DNA of 64,000 bases from Chondrosia reniformis (Eukaryota; Porifera; Demospongiae; Chondrillida; Chondrillidae): assembly GCA_947172415.1 (NCBI GenBank), contig OX359194.1, forward strand, positions 682,001-746,000. The letters are read 5' to 3'. Numbering within the stretch: the first letter of the stretch is position 1; each line of letters starts with the position of its first letter. Position numbers and translations under genes: made by a program. Under the pieces are notes generated by a model. The model saw nothing but the letters and a program-made list of their open reading frames with translations. It was not told the origin of the DNA and ran no database searches. Shown here piece after piece: positions 34,134-46,295 of this stretch.

Positions 34134-37100
34134 TTACACAACTTTAAAATTAGCATAATTATCAAAGGAATCGATGTAAGCTTGAAGTATTTCATAACAT
34201 AACTTGTACTGCTCCTGCATGGAGAAAGGGGCAGTACAGAGGTATAGAAATTGTTTGATTGTTTGATTTTAATGATATACTTATACGCATGAGTGGTGTT
34301 AAAAACTCACCACAGTGGAGACCATGTTGGGTCTTTGTACTCTAATGGCTTTGATAGTCTGAAATATGTCAACTTCTTTTTCTACTTTGACTCTCTCAGT
34401 CTCAGCCATGACAGTAATGAACACACCACTACGACCCATACCATCGCTAAAACAGTAAAATGTTACTTTAAATATATAGATAAACACTGGTGACATTTAC
34501 ATTTCACGTACATGTCTGTTACGTATATTTGATATAGTAATTATGAAATGCTTACTCGCACATGACAATGACAGGTTTTTCAGATCCACACTTCTTCTTC
34601 TCTACATCTGCAATCATCCTCATTAATGGAGTTATCTGAACAGGACCGTCAGCCTTCCAGTCACTTGAGTGAAACAAGGTCAACTCCAGGGGTTTGGATT
34701 CAGGCTGGAAAATAAGGAAATGTACAGAAATATTATAGAAGAAAGGGAAATTACAAGGTTGTATATATAGTGAAAAAGAATAGTTAATACTGTATATAAT
34801 ACAAAAAGAAAAACAGTTTCTATCAATTATACAGGTACATGTAAATATATAGTCATTGTAAATATGCTATAGCTATACATGTCACAAGGCCCATACCTTT
34901 CTCTTATTTGAAACATTTAGAGTGTAGGTGATGTAACCTTGATTATCTTTAGCATTTATCAGGTCTACTTTGAGAAAGCTGTACTTGGTTGTTATGATCT
35001 TTCCACTTGGCCAAAATTGTACACATGATTCCTATGATAATATGTAAGAAAGGATTGTAACGAATGTGTCAATTCATAAAATATGGTACCGGCACTTTAA
35101 CCAATAAGGTAATGATGTTGGTACTGGTATCGAACGTAACCAGTCTTAAAATTATCAGTACCGGCACTTTAATGCAATACATTCTGTTACTGGTACCGGT
35201 ACTCTAGCCATAAACATACCACAATGGTAAGGTGATATGATTAATTAACATTTTGTAAATTACTCATTACCTGTTCATTCTCCATAAAATCACACAGTAG
35301 TACAATCACAGAAGTCTTCAACTGCCAGACCAGCTCCCAAAAGTCATCTCTAGTGTGCATCAGTGGAGACTGAGCAGCTATAAAGGATTGTTCACTGGAG
35401 TAGCTCTATAGAAAATTAGGAGTAGAGATCTAGAGATTTTCACTGTATATTTCAGCATGATTATGAATGTAAAATACGGTATCATGATCAGTAGATATAT
35501 ATATAGACTGTACTTGATTCCTAGATATATAAAAAAAACTTACATTTATAAGTGAAGCATTAAAATAATCATTTCCATTCTCTGATGTTCTTCCAGAAAT
35601 ATGAATATGATTAACGGAATCTATGTAAGGATGTATATATGTATATACGTATATTAAATAAGATATTTAGGTTTTGAATGTCAAATCACTATATGTAGAT
35701 TAGGGACTAATAATTTGACCTTAAAAATGTACATGTACAATTGGCAGATCTTCGCTTTTGGCTCCTTTTATGAACATACTGTTGTACAGTAATAATTTTA
35801 CAAACAGTATATACTCATTTAGATAGTACAGATTTTCAACTCACAGGGGAATCTATCTTTGTATCTGTTCTTCCAAGCAACTGGACTCTCCTGGGAATAC
35901 TGTATATCTTCACTGCAAACACTCTTTGACACACTATTCAAAGTCTATTTTACATTAATTGTGTACAAAGAAAGTGATTATATATATACATACATAATAT
36001 GTTATATGCATAATGTATACATACTTTTTGTAATGAAATATATACTAATAATAATATATACTAATAATAAAGTACATACGTACTTTATTATTAGTATATA
36101 TTATTATTAGTTCAGAGACTACTTACATCTAATTCAGACTGAAATCCAGTCACTTCCTTGTCCTGTACGGGTGCTTCCAAGTCTGTGATCTTCCTCCTCA
36201 ACTCATGGGCTGGTATGGCAGTCTTACCACAGGTCAAATAGTCATTGAGAGCATCATGGATTAACAAATACTGGTCCTGTAAATAAATTATTACAATTAC
36301 TGTGATCTGACAGGTATATACTATATTTTAAGAGATAGGAGGTTGGAGTGGCTATATTATATTACATACAAGTACAGGTACATATTTTGTGCTTGAAAAC
36401 AGAGTGTAGTTTATTAACTAAATTACTTGCGACTAACTATGCACGTACCTGGCTCTGAACCATGAAGGTTCTCTTTGATCTCATTTCTGTGACAAACACA
36501 AAAATGTTGAGATCGTCTCTTTTCTTCAATCTTTGTAGCATGGCATCAATAGTGATGAATGTACCAGTACGGCCTACTCCAGCACTGGTTATTGACAGGG
36601 TAAAGAGAGATCGACCAGAGACATATAAGCAAATCTTATGAACATTAAGTATATATATAAACTTATAAACTTGTACACAACTGACTGGTTGGTATATGAA
36701 CAGGGAAAGAGATATTTCGAATAACTAACCTGCAGTGTACAATCAGAGGTGACTGACTGTTCTTGTATACCTTTCTAACTTGCTTTGTGAACTGTATCAG
36801 AGATGAGGGATGTTGAGGTACTCCATGATCAGGCCATCCAGTGTACAGGAAGTGTTTCAATTTAAATGAATTGCTGTTTGCATCAGACATCTAAAATGAA
36901 CAAGTTTAATTTATAAATTTACATTCTATTTTAGAATTAATAATGCGAATTATATATTGTATACCTTTAGATAAACTCACATTCTTAACAAGCATTTCTC
37001 TAACTTCATAGTCAGCAAAGTAATTACATGACATCGCCTTTATGTAGAATCCTCTACCTGGTTCAAACACTTTATCTGTGTCATCTTTCCAGTAGCGCTC

Positions 37101-40100
37101 ACATTTTTTCTAAAGAAATGATAAATATCGATCTTTTACTGATAGCTACTGTATAGAGAAATCATATGTATATATAAATTTAGGCAGACTGTAACTAATT
37201 AATCACTCTCTTTATATATAATATTTATAGAAGCTTGGATCAAATAGAGTTCAGATTGGAGGACCAGGCTTCTATTTGGATAAATAATTATAATATCTGA
37301 AACATAAGAACTATCACTTTATATATCCTTATAACATATCCTTACGTCAGACATATATATTATAACCACATATATACAGTGCAACTTACAATATACTAAG
37401 GTAATATATAGACATAGATACATACACAAACACATGTGCATGATAGAGAGGTTAATATTGGTCTCCAAATCAACTCTGCACCATAACCCATGAGAATAAT
37501 CATGAATAATTTGTCTTATTGAATTACTTTTCCCTTCTCCTCTGGTTGTGTCAACATGACAATTACAGGAGGTCTGTGGTCCCATATCATCTGCCAGAAA
37601 TCAGATACCAATTTGGGAGTGGGACCTGCGGACAAGTGAGGAAACATACTATATGCACATTATATTTAGCAAAATAAGTGTATAGTAAGTCTAAAAGATC
37701 GGATAATATTTACCTTGAGATGCGATATAAGCATTCTGTCTTTCAAAACCCTATATGGCATGACAAGAACAGTTATAATACTGTAATTAAAAGACCTGGA
37801 TATAAACGTATGTGTACAGTTAAAACTATACAGTAGATAATATGAGCAAACCATATTATATGTCATTATACTCACATCAATGTATGAAGCATTGATATAG
37901 TCACTTCCATTCTCATCAGGAACAGACAGTACTACTCTGGAATGGTCATCTGAATGGAATATGCATATATATATACAGATTTAATTTTCTAATATGAAAA
38001 TTAATTAGGATTGTAGTTGTGCTTCATATTGGACAAGTAACTTGAAATTCTAGTGTTGGCTATCTACGTAAACATATCTTTAGCCCACTTTTAACAGGTA
38101 CAAAACATTAAAAGAAGTGATTGGATAGCTATAGAGTAAGATGGAGTTATGTATATGTATAATGCTTTTTAGGTATATAATGGTAATCTTGTATCATTCA
38201 TTGTGACATAGTTCAAGGTAAGTCCTTACATGTGTTAATGTTGAGATATCTGTTCTTATTCTTGTGAGCTTTAGCAATGTCATCTACTCCTCTTGGATCA
38301 TTTTGAATTTTCTGTAACAACACGTGTCAATACATGGTACATATACACTGACTGCATTATATTAGTCATGCAATCATTGGTTTATATACAAACTATCTAC
38401 AAAGTATTTTACATTTTACTGTTAATCATTACTTTAAATTCCTTTTTGAAACCGCTGTCTTTTTCCATTCTCATTTTTCTGACATGTGTTGCAAATTCAG
38501 ATATGGGAATAATCTTAGAAATATCTTCATAAACTGCGGAATTTATACATTATTGCATTATTTTAAATGTTTTAAAATTATATGATATTGATAAGATCAA
38601 ATTGGCATATATATTTTCTATTATAAAATCATTTGAATAACACAATGAACACATAATATATATACGCACACGGCTCATCCACAATGCCATTGCTGGTGTC
38701 ATTATCCATCTGAATGTCCTCTGCACTGCCAAGGTCTTCAAGCTCTGTCCAAGTACGGTCAGGAATCACTGGAGATGAATCATCCAAAGTTTGATTTGTC
38801 TCAGAAGTACTCTTATTTTCCTTATGTGGTACAGCATATAAATAATTAGCATCATTTCGCCTGTTTTGTTTTTTATGTTCTTTTTGCCGATTTTTCCTAA
38901 AAGATGAGAATTACACTGTATATTTAATTAGCAGGCCTACAGTAAAGTCATTTTAAACTCACTTTAGAAACATAATGCAGAGAATTAGAATTACAAGTAA
39001 AATGATCAGAAGAACCACTACAGTTCCTGCTATAATGCCAACAACAGTGATTGAGTCAGTTGCAATTGCAGCTGTAGATATTTACAAAAAACACACAGTT
39101 TTCACAGTTAGATAAATATATATATAAAGCTGCAGTGAAATTTGATAATGTGTATAGTGAATATAGTCTACTAAACCTTACTATTAGGAATTGTTGTAAA
39201 CATCACCATGGCAGCATCAGGTCCAGTTCCATTACTATTAATAGCAGCTACAGTAAAATTGTATGTCTCTCCAGTCATCAGATTATCCAATGATGATTGA
39301 TTTACTGCTCCAACTGTTCTTGTCATCTGACTTGATGAATCACTACTTAACTGGTACTTTATCAAATATTCAGTAATTACTCCATTTCGGTCTTTCTCAG
39401 CTGGTGGATCCCATGTTAAAATGGCTGATTTACTGGATGGTACTGCACTTAGATTAAGAGGAGACCCACTTGGTTCTGTATAACAAAAAAAAACAATGAA
39501 ATCATACATTAGAATACTGTAAAACAAACTTGTCTCTTTCTAATATGTATAAGTGAATTAAATGATGAAACAGCTGTAATCTACATGTCACTGTGATTAT
39601 GGATATCATTTATTGTGAGAGTACAGAGTTTATTGTTGTGAGAATCATCAAAAATCAGTATCCAATTTATCAGTATAGAGTAATATGCACAAAAGTATAA
39701 CAACACACTCACCTGCTGAAGGCATTCTTATAGTGTCCATGTTAGAATCACAAGAATCTTCTCCATTTGAAGATGTACATTCAACAGTGTAATTAACATA
39801 AGGACTTAAAACATTCACTGTATACTGTAACACTGTACCAGTTACAGTCTTTGGAGACAGACCACTCACAGTTGTAGATATAGTACACTTGTAAGTAAGA
39901 GAAGATGATCTAGCTGGTGCAGTGAGTGTGATATTGAGTTGTGTTGAGGAACTGGCTGACAGTGAAGATATTGAAGGAGCTATATGAAGACAACACATAT
40001 CAAGGTATGTATTAGGTGTCGCATTGCTTACGACAGCATATGATATAATTGGAGACACAGAATAGAGACATAACCTATATATTCACAGTTCACATTTGGT

Positions 40101-43096
40101 CTAGTTCTTAGGGTAATGCAAATTTGACATAAAATATTATAAAAATATTATAAAATGTATTATACACATACTTATAGTACCAGTTAACCAGTGATATGAA
40201 ATACCTTCAGGTCTAGTTCTTCCTGTTCCTGTCGCATTTCCTCCATCACCCAAGTCATTGAAAGCTACTACTCTCACTGTGTACTTTGTGTTAGCTGTTA
40301 GACCACTCCATGTAGTAGTAGTAGTAGTTCTATTTGAATGTACCTCATCATCATTTCTATACACTTTATACTTGACTGGTAGTCCTCCAGTGTTAGATGG
40401 TGCTGTCCAAGTAACCATCAGTTGGTCACATGATCCAGATATCATGAGGTTAGTGGGAGCACCTGGAACTGGATACGATATACAATAGCACATTGTAACA
40501 ATCATGCAGTATTATAAATAGACGTAGAACGTGCATAAAGATTAGGCACACTACCTGAATAAATAATGCCTGAAACTCTCATACTGTAATTTCCTTGAAC
40601 TCCAGCACCAAGGATTTCAGCTGCTACCCAAACATAGTAGGTGGTACCTGATTGAAGTCCAGTCAGTGTAGTTGATGTAGCTGTAATTCCTGATTTCTTC
40701 ATAGCATCAGATGGTGGATCTGTTTCAGTACCGCTATCAGTTGAATATCTAACTACATATAATATATTATACATTGGATCAGTTACTGCAGTCCATGAAA
40801 CAGTCAAGGATGTTCCACTTCCACTTAACATGACACCTTGGACTTGAGATGGTGGAGATATTTCAGGTAGAGGAGGCGGAGTTTCTGTGTAAGATAATAG
40901 TAGTTGGAAAAAGTGAATATATATACATATTATAGACATTATTACAAAGTAAAATAATCTGCACTACAATTAATGTATAGATATACATAAATATAATACA
41001 TTACCTAAGACAACTGGATATACTGTAGACATATTGCTCTTAGGATCCACTATACAGCTGTATGTTGTAGCATAAACTAGTCTGAAAGATGAGATAAGTA
41101 GTGTCCTATCCTGTCCTGATTTAGTAGAAATCTCTCCTTCAGTTGGTGTAACTTGGCTCCTAGAATCACCAGTGAACCAATCCTTAAATGTACCAGTCCT
41201 TCGACATTCCAACTGTACAGGTTGACTGAGGGTAGGTGTTATAGTGATAGTAGTAGTTGGATCACCAGTCCTTCCAACTGTTAAGGTGTTGGTTGCTGAT
41301 GGATTAACTATAGAATTTGAGTTTCAATAGATTACACTTCAAGTATAACAGCAACACAAGCTTCATTACCCTAATACGTATAATACTGTGTATTAATGAA
41401 TTAGAAATTCTGTACATAACTGAGGTTTTAAGGAACATTTATACTAATACAGACATATTGTACAGCTACAAAAAATCTTTACAAAAAACTTCCTCTTCAA
41501 GGTAGTTCCTCAAAACTGCCTAAGAAGTTTTTAAAAGTTCCTGAAGTTGTATATAGGAAAGATTTTACCTTAGTGGAATTTTCAGAGGCAGTTTTGAGAA
41601 ACTATTCTAACACAGACTTAGAGGTGAAGATAAATTGAAAATTAACACGTAATAAACTGTAACATTCTTTGAGGAAGTTTACAGGCACAAATGAGGCAAA
41701 ATATCATTATAATTTGGGTTAGGCTCCCAAAGCTAGAAAAAATATATTTACACAGTACAGCACAAGCACAAGCAAACTCCAGACTATATATAAACGTAAA
41801 TGGCATGAACTGTTTATATATATATTATATAGATGCATTGTTGACAATTTTGATATTAATATGATGAAATAGACTGTGGGGCTGATTTTCAGATTGTTTT
41901 GATAAATTGAAATAACCACTGAATGGAGTCTATATATAGCTACAGTGTAGCTTACTATGTAGATAGTATATATAAGAGGAAACACATGAATTGATGGCTC
42001 AATGACAGAACATGCCATTTAGCTGTCCTTCACATGCAGCTATAATTGTTTTTTGTTATTCCCATTCCAAAGATTATCACATAATAACTCACCAAGTACC
42101 ACAGGGTAGGTTGTCTTTGTCTGAGTATCACCAGGAGAAGATGCCAAACAAGTGTATGTTCCAGCATGACTTGGAGTGAATGCAGAGAAAGCCAATATCC
42201 CAGCTTTTGTACTTATTTCATTTGTAGTGGGTGTTACCTCACTTCCTGTAGTATACCATTGTTTTACCCTTGTACCATTATCACACTGCAGCTCTACTGA
42301 TTGACCAATGGTAGGTGTTACAGTGATGGTAGTAGTAACACTTTCATTAGGAGGTTGGCCAACAGCAATAGTAGTTGTTTGAGATGCATTTCCCTGTGCT
42401 ATATATGAGAAAAATAACAATTATATAAACGGCTACAACAGATTTGCAAACTCAAAGATGACATGCAGATGTACATATTTGATTTAGAGTGGGTGTCACT
42501 TCACTTCCTGTAGTGTACCATTGTTTACCTACACCATCCCCACTACACTGCAGCTCTACTGATTGACCAATGGTAGGTGTTACAGTAGTGGTAGTAGTGT
42601 GATTAGGAGGATCCCCAACTGTAATAGTAGTTAGTTCTGACACTGCTGGAAAATATAATAGTCAACAGAAGAGACAGCGCTAACAAAACAGTAACTAAGC
42701 AATAAATATTTTTACTATTATACTCTTTTGTAGAAGGTTACAGTGATGGTAGCGTAAAAGTTTGATTAGGAGGATACCCAACAGTAATAGTTGATTTAGA
42801 TGCATTTACCTGTGATATTATATATGAGAAATATATACCTTAAGGATCGAGGAGCGTGTCCATGAAAATATAATTATACTATACAGTATGTTGATTAAGA
42901 CCTTCGTGGGTCGAAACGTTCAATTTGTGCTAATTCATAAGGTTCAAAGCTACGATACTTAAGTACACGAAACATGTAGGCATATTATACATTTAAGTTT
43001 TTACTGTGCAAAAGATTTATATATACAAATATTTGGTCACTCACCTACAACCGCACAGAACAGGAGAAAATGTCGAAAACACCAAAAGTACTTCAT
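34134..43096 (-). CDS. RPTP gene B: receptor-type protein tyrosine phosphatase, 2 Ig + 4 FN3 + TM + D1/D2
   Basis: Paralogue of gene A with the same 25-exon plan. Complement of: 34134-34214, 34311-34446, 34556-34704, 34897-35031, 35271-35405, 35544-35620, 35845-35944, 36127-36276, 36449-36584, 36730-36890, 36981-37109, 37528-37625, 37714-37750, 37876-37949, 38230-38311, 38433-38533, 38670-38896, 38963-39071, 39182-39475, 39713-39979, 40205-40468, 40555-40884, 41005-41307, 42093-42398, 43045-43096. The sum is 3933 nt, 1310 codons plus stop, phases consistent. D1 is intact ([17 protein letters not shown]). The D2 loop is MCDDGMGRSG. FN3-2 lacks three codons (PPS) relative to A and C. Exons from 34134 to 37109 match gene A at a constant offset of 25095 and are almost identical. 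The ectodomain is clearly more diverged from A, and its introns instead share insertions with C. Predicted intact membrane phosphatase. Confidence 0.87.
36045..36110. repeat. 66-bp perfect hairpin in intron of RPTP B
   Basis: Same 30-bp arms and 6-bp loop as at 10950-11015 in gene A, at the same intron position. Confidence 0.9.
41308..42092 (-). other. Expanded Ig1-Ig2 intron of RPTP B
   Basis: 785 bp here and 778 bp in gene C (54638-55415), but only 108 bp in gene A (16677-16784). The extra ~670 bp contains nested imperfect inverted repeats: ctcaaaactgcct at 41509-41521 pairs with 41586-41598, and aaacttcctc near 41487 pairs with gaggaagttt near 41671. These may be a small palindromic transposon. 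The remainder is AT-rich and unrecognised. Confidence 0.55.
42399..43044 (-). pseudogene. Relic Ig exons in first intron of RPTP B
   Basis: Two decayed Ig exons lie between the signal exon and Ig1. The one at ~42486-42640 keeps a good acceptor (ttccag) and encodes [15 protein letters not shown] through VELQCSG and [13 protein letters not shown], then stops halfway through the domain with no strong donor. The one at ~42735-42815 keeps only [17 protein letters not shown] before a frameshift, and its acceptor AG is gone. Gene C has the same pair (55784-55975 and ~56080-56145). The ancestral receptor therefore probably had up to four Ig domains. A half-Ig could still be spliced in via a weak phase-1 gtacat donor, but I consider that unlikely. 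Confidence 0.65.
43045..43096 (-). other. Signal-peptide exon of RPTP B
   Basis: 52 nt encoding [17 protein letters not shown] plus one base. Donor GTGAGT at 43044. It joins CACAGGGAAATGCA of the Ig1 exon in phase 1 to give AQGNAS. Confidence 0.78.
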
Positions 43097-43726
43097 GTCA
43101 AATAATTAAGCAACAAAACTTATTAGAGATCTATAGATGTAACTAGAGACTATATAGCCTGTATTAAATCAGCAATACGAGACTCTTCAGTAAAGTTTCA
43201 GTAAGTTAAAATATTGTTGTGACATCGACTGCATGTTCCAGGTTGTTGTTGTTATTGAAACAGTTGCTGATTATCTGATTATAAATAGCTAATAGCTAAT
43301 AGCCTACATCGAAGGTGTGCATTATGTCAATTAACGCGTGACAAGTGGCCTTATGCTTAGTTATTATAGATAGGTAAAGGTTACGATGCAGATAAAGAGA
43401 ATGAAATACATGTGAACACACATTAATAACTGTAATACATATGTGAATTTTGGGACCAAATATTACAGTTAAAATTCTACATAGAGGACTGATTTTAAAA
43501 TTATAAATGCAACATAATGATATACATAATTATACTCTAGCCTTAGAGTGATAACATATTACAGGAAAACAGATTTCACAATTATATAAATACTTGTAAA
43601 AGTCATGCATTATTTTTAAAGCTATATATAATATTTATGTAAAGACAAAACTTTAAGTTAGAATTGACACATAGAATTAAGGGTTTGCACACACGATATT
43701 GTTAATCGGTAGATTTTTCTTAGTTA
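43097..43726 (-). promoter_or_regulatory. Upstream region of RPTP B with TATA-like site
   Basis: About 630 bp between the start codon of B and the stop codon of the upstream relic, conserved with the same region of genes A and C. A TATA-like tatatag (43151-43157) lies ~55 bp before the ATG on the minus strand. The family therefore seems to use short 5' UTRs and a compact promoter placed close to the 3' end of the neighbouring copy. Confidence 0.4.
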
Positions 43727-43965
43727 TTAAACAACTCTAGCATAAGAATATTCATCAAAGGAATTGAGATAAGCTAGAAGCATCTCATAATATAACTTGT
43801 ACTGCTCCTGCATGGAGAAAGAGAGAGAGTATAGAGGTAAAGTGACTCAATGTTTGATTACTTGATTAATGATATATACGCATGAGGAACTCACCACAGT
43901 GGAGACCATGTTGGGTCTTTGCATTCCAATGGCATTGGCGGTCTGAAATATGTCAACTTCTCTTT
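43727..43965 (-). pseudogene. Relic of an RPTP 3' end between B and C
   Basis: 43727-43807 is a complete last exon (EQYKLYYEMLLAYLNSFDEY..., stop TAA), and 43895-43965 is the 3' part of the next D2 exon. The latter is cut at tctttaattaattaatta in the middle of the coding sequence. It occupies the same place relative to gene B as the relic at 19863 does to gene A. Both derive from one ancestral head-to-tail neighbour. Confidence 0.8.
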
Positions 43966-46295
43966 AATTAATTAATTAAATATTTAGGTGTCTTTAAGCT
44001 AGTTGTCTATTTATCTTACAGTACAGGCTCGTGTGACTTGAGTTTGGAGAGTGTAGTACCTAACCTCCTAAAAAGATTGTCCAACTGATAGCAATGGAAA
44101 CAGCAACGATTATCAAAAACTGCATGTGTTGAATATAATATCTGTTTTATTATACATACGTACATGTATACATGCTATAAAAATACCAAGCTTATACGCA
44201 TATGCTGTATAGATTCTATACTAAATACAAAGCCTATATATACACTGCTATATATAAACTTCTGCTAAAAAAATCAATATTTGATATTTGGATTGTAGCA
44301 CTTACAATGGCCAATGCCCCAATACCTAACCTCCTAAAAAGATTGTCCAACTGATAGCAATGGAAACAGCAACGATTATCATTTGTATTGTAGCACTTAC
44401 AATGGCAAATGCCCTCAGGTTTTTGATACTTTTAGGAGCAGTAGGTGGCATTTTCTTCCAACTGTAATACAACGACTTAAAACTGACCCTCTGCCATGTA
44501 TGGCCTAATACATATAACAGCTGGTGAGTCTAGATAATTATGTTGTAAAGATGTTATAATTATAGTGTTTCTCTCCATGGCAAGAACACATGTAGACACT
44601 TCCTGTTGATAAATTACTGGAATATTTGGTCAATCTATAGTAAAAACAAGACCTTAGTACTTAAATCAGGTATTTTACTAATATATACATACATTTTGTT
44701 CAGTTTGACACTAATCTAATTAGCTGCTGAGAAGCTATATATTCTAATCATTTAAAGTAAAGAGGCTAGGAATGCCTAAATTTGTTTCATTCTTAAACCT
44801 TGATCTACTGTTACATACGGATCTCACTGTATTTACTTATAATACCATGCATGGCCAAAATTGTATCATACTTTTATACTTGGACTGATATTAAATAACT
44901 CTAACATATGATTGTATAGTCTAAGTTGAAGGAAATTTGTCAACCTATTTAAGAATTGTATATAGGTCCCTAACAAGTACATATTTCCATGGCAACATCT
45001 ACACAACAACGTTGCTACCATTAAGGCTAAAATTCAAAAACTAACAACAATTCTTTAAAAGTGCATGATTAAGGTATGCACATGCACACTGTATTTTAGT
45101 TGTCCCATGCATATACGTACCTTCCCCATCCTTTTAGGTAATGGATAATATAATAGAGGTTCCACTGTAATTACCCTAACCATACCATAATATACATAAT
45201 TATACATGCAAGCAATCCTTTTAATAAAACCATGCAACACATATGTATATATACAGTTGGTAAATAGGCAGTATGGATGTAATACTCCTTACATGTTTAC
45301 ATATATTCTAATAAAATCTTGTATATGCCTAATTAGCCAAGAATTCCTAATCATTGTTTTCACAGCATGACTGTTATTCCAATTCTACTGGTGCCGCTTG
45401 GCTGTCATTCTGAAAATGAATTGCTAAATATGGCGTGACTTGTGTTGAGCTTGACCCTAGTCTGCTTTGTTATTGCCCCATAACATACAATAACCAGAAC
45501 ATTCTAACAAAGTTCTCTAATCAGTCTACACTCTTAAAATTAAAGACTTTCTCAACTAGATGGGTATGGGGGTGTTGGTATCTTATTAAACTGGCCATGG
45601 GATGGCCACTAGCCAACATAGGCTACCATTAAGGCACCCAGTGAATCTACTTATTGTGGCAATATTCATCACTTTTACCATGAAGTCATACTTGAATATC
45701 TCACTTTCTATTTAACTGTACATGTGTATAGGCAATCATAAACAAAAAACAAGTAAAACAAAACATTTAAAACTGAATCTAAAATTAAGTATAGGGATGG
45801 CAGTGTTGCAAGATAGACCAGCACATATTAAAAAAATAACACAGATAATAAAGTTTTTAAGTGATAAAATCATAAGAAACAAGTTTCAGAAATGGACCTA
45901 TTGCTGCAGCTGGTTAACCATTTTGTAAAGGTTCAAGATTGATGATCAAAGCATGCTTAAAAGTAAACATAAGTGACTGCAAATAATCAAATTGGGCGGT
46001 CATGCGTTTAAGTGTTTCATACAGTTTAATTGACAGTAGCTATAACTACTGGCAAATTGTATGAAATGTTTTGGATTCCTTTGGTTAGCATCATAAATAT
46101 ATAATTCCTTCAGAAATTTTAAAACAAAACTTATAGTAGCTATAGATCCTAAGAACAAACACAGTGCTTTTGTTGGCCTGGACTGAGATAGATAACTCTA
46201 AAAACAATTCAAATGATTCCAGTCTGACTTGAAGGAAAAATAATGGTTCCACACATATGATACTGTTGTTAATAAAGCAGTTACATCTCAAAGAA
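43966..46295. other. Intergenic region upstream of relic, 3' of RPTP C
   Basis: No gene recognised. It contains a ~57-bp direct repeat (cctcctaaaaagattgtcc...acgattatca) at ~44065 and ~44327, 262 bp apart, with gtagcacttacaatggc also repeated. 45290-46295 is closely related to 57880-58916 downstream of gene D, so this stretch was duplicated with the gene. Short open frames here show no domain. Confidence 0.6.
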
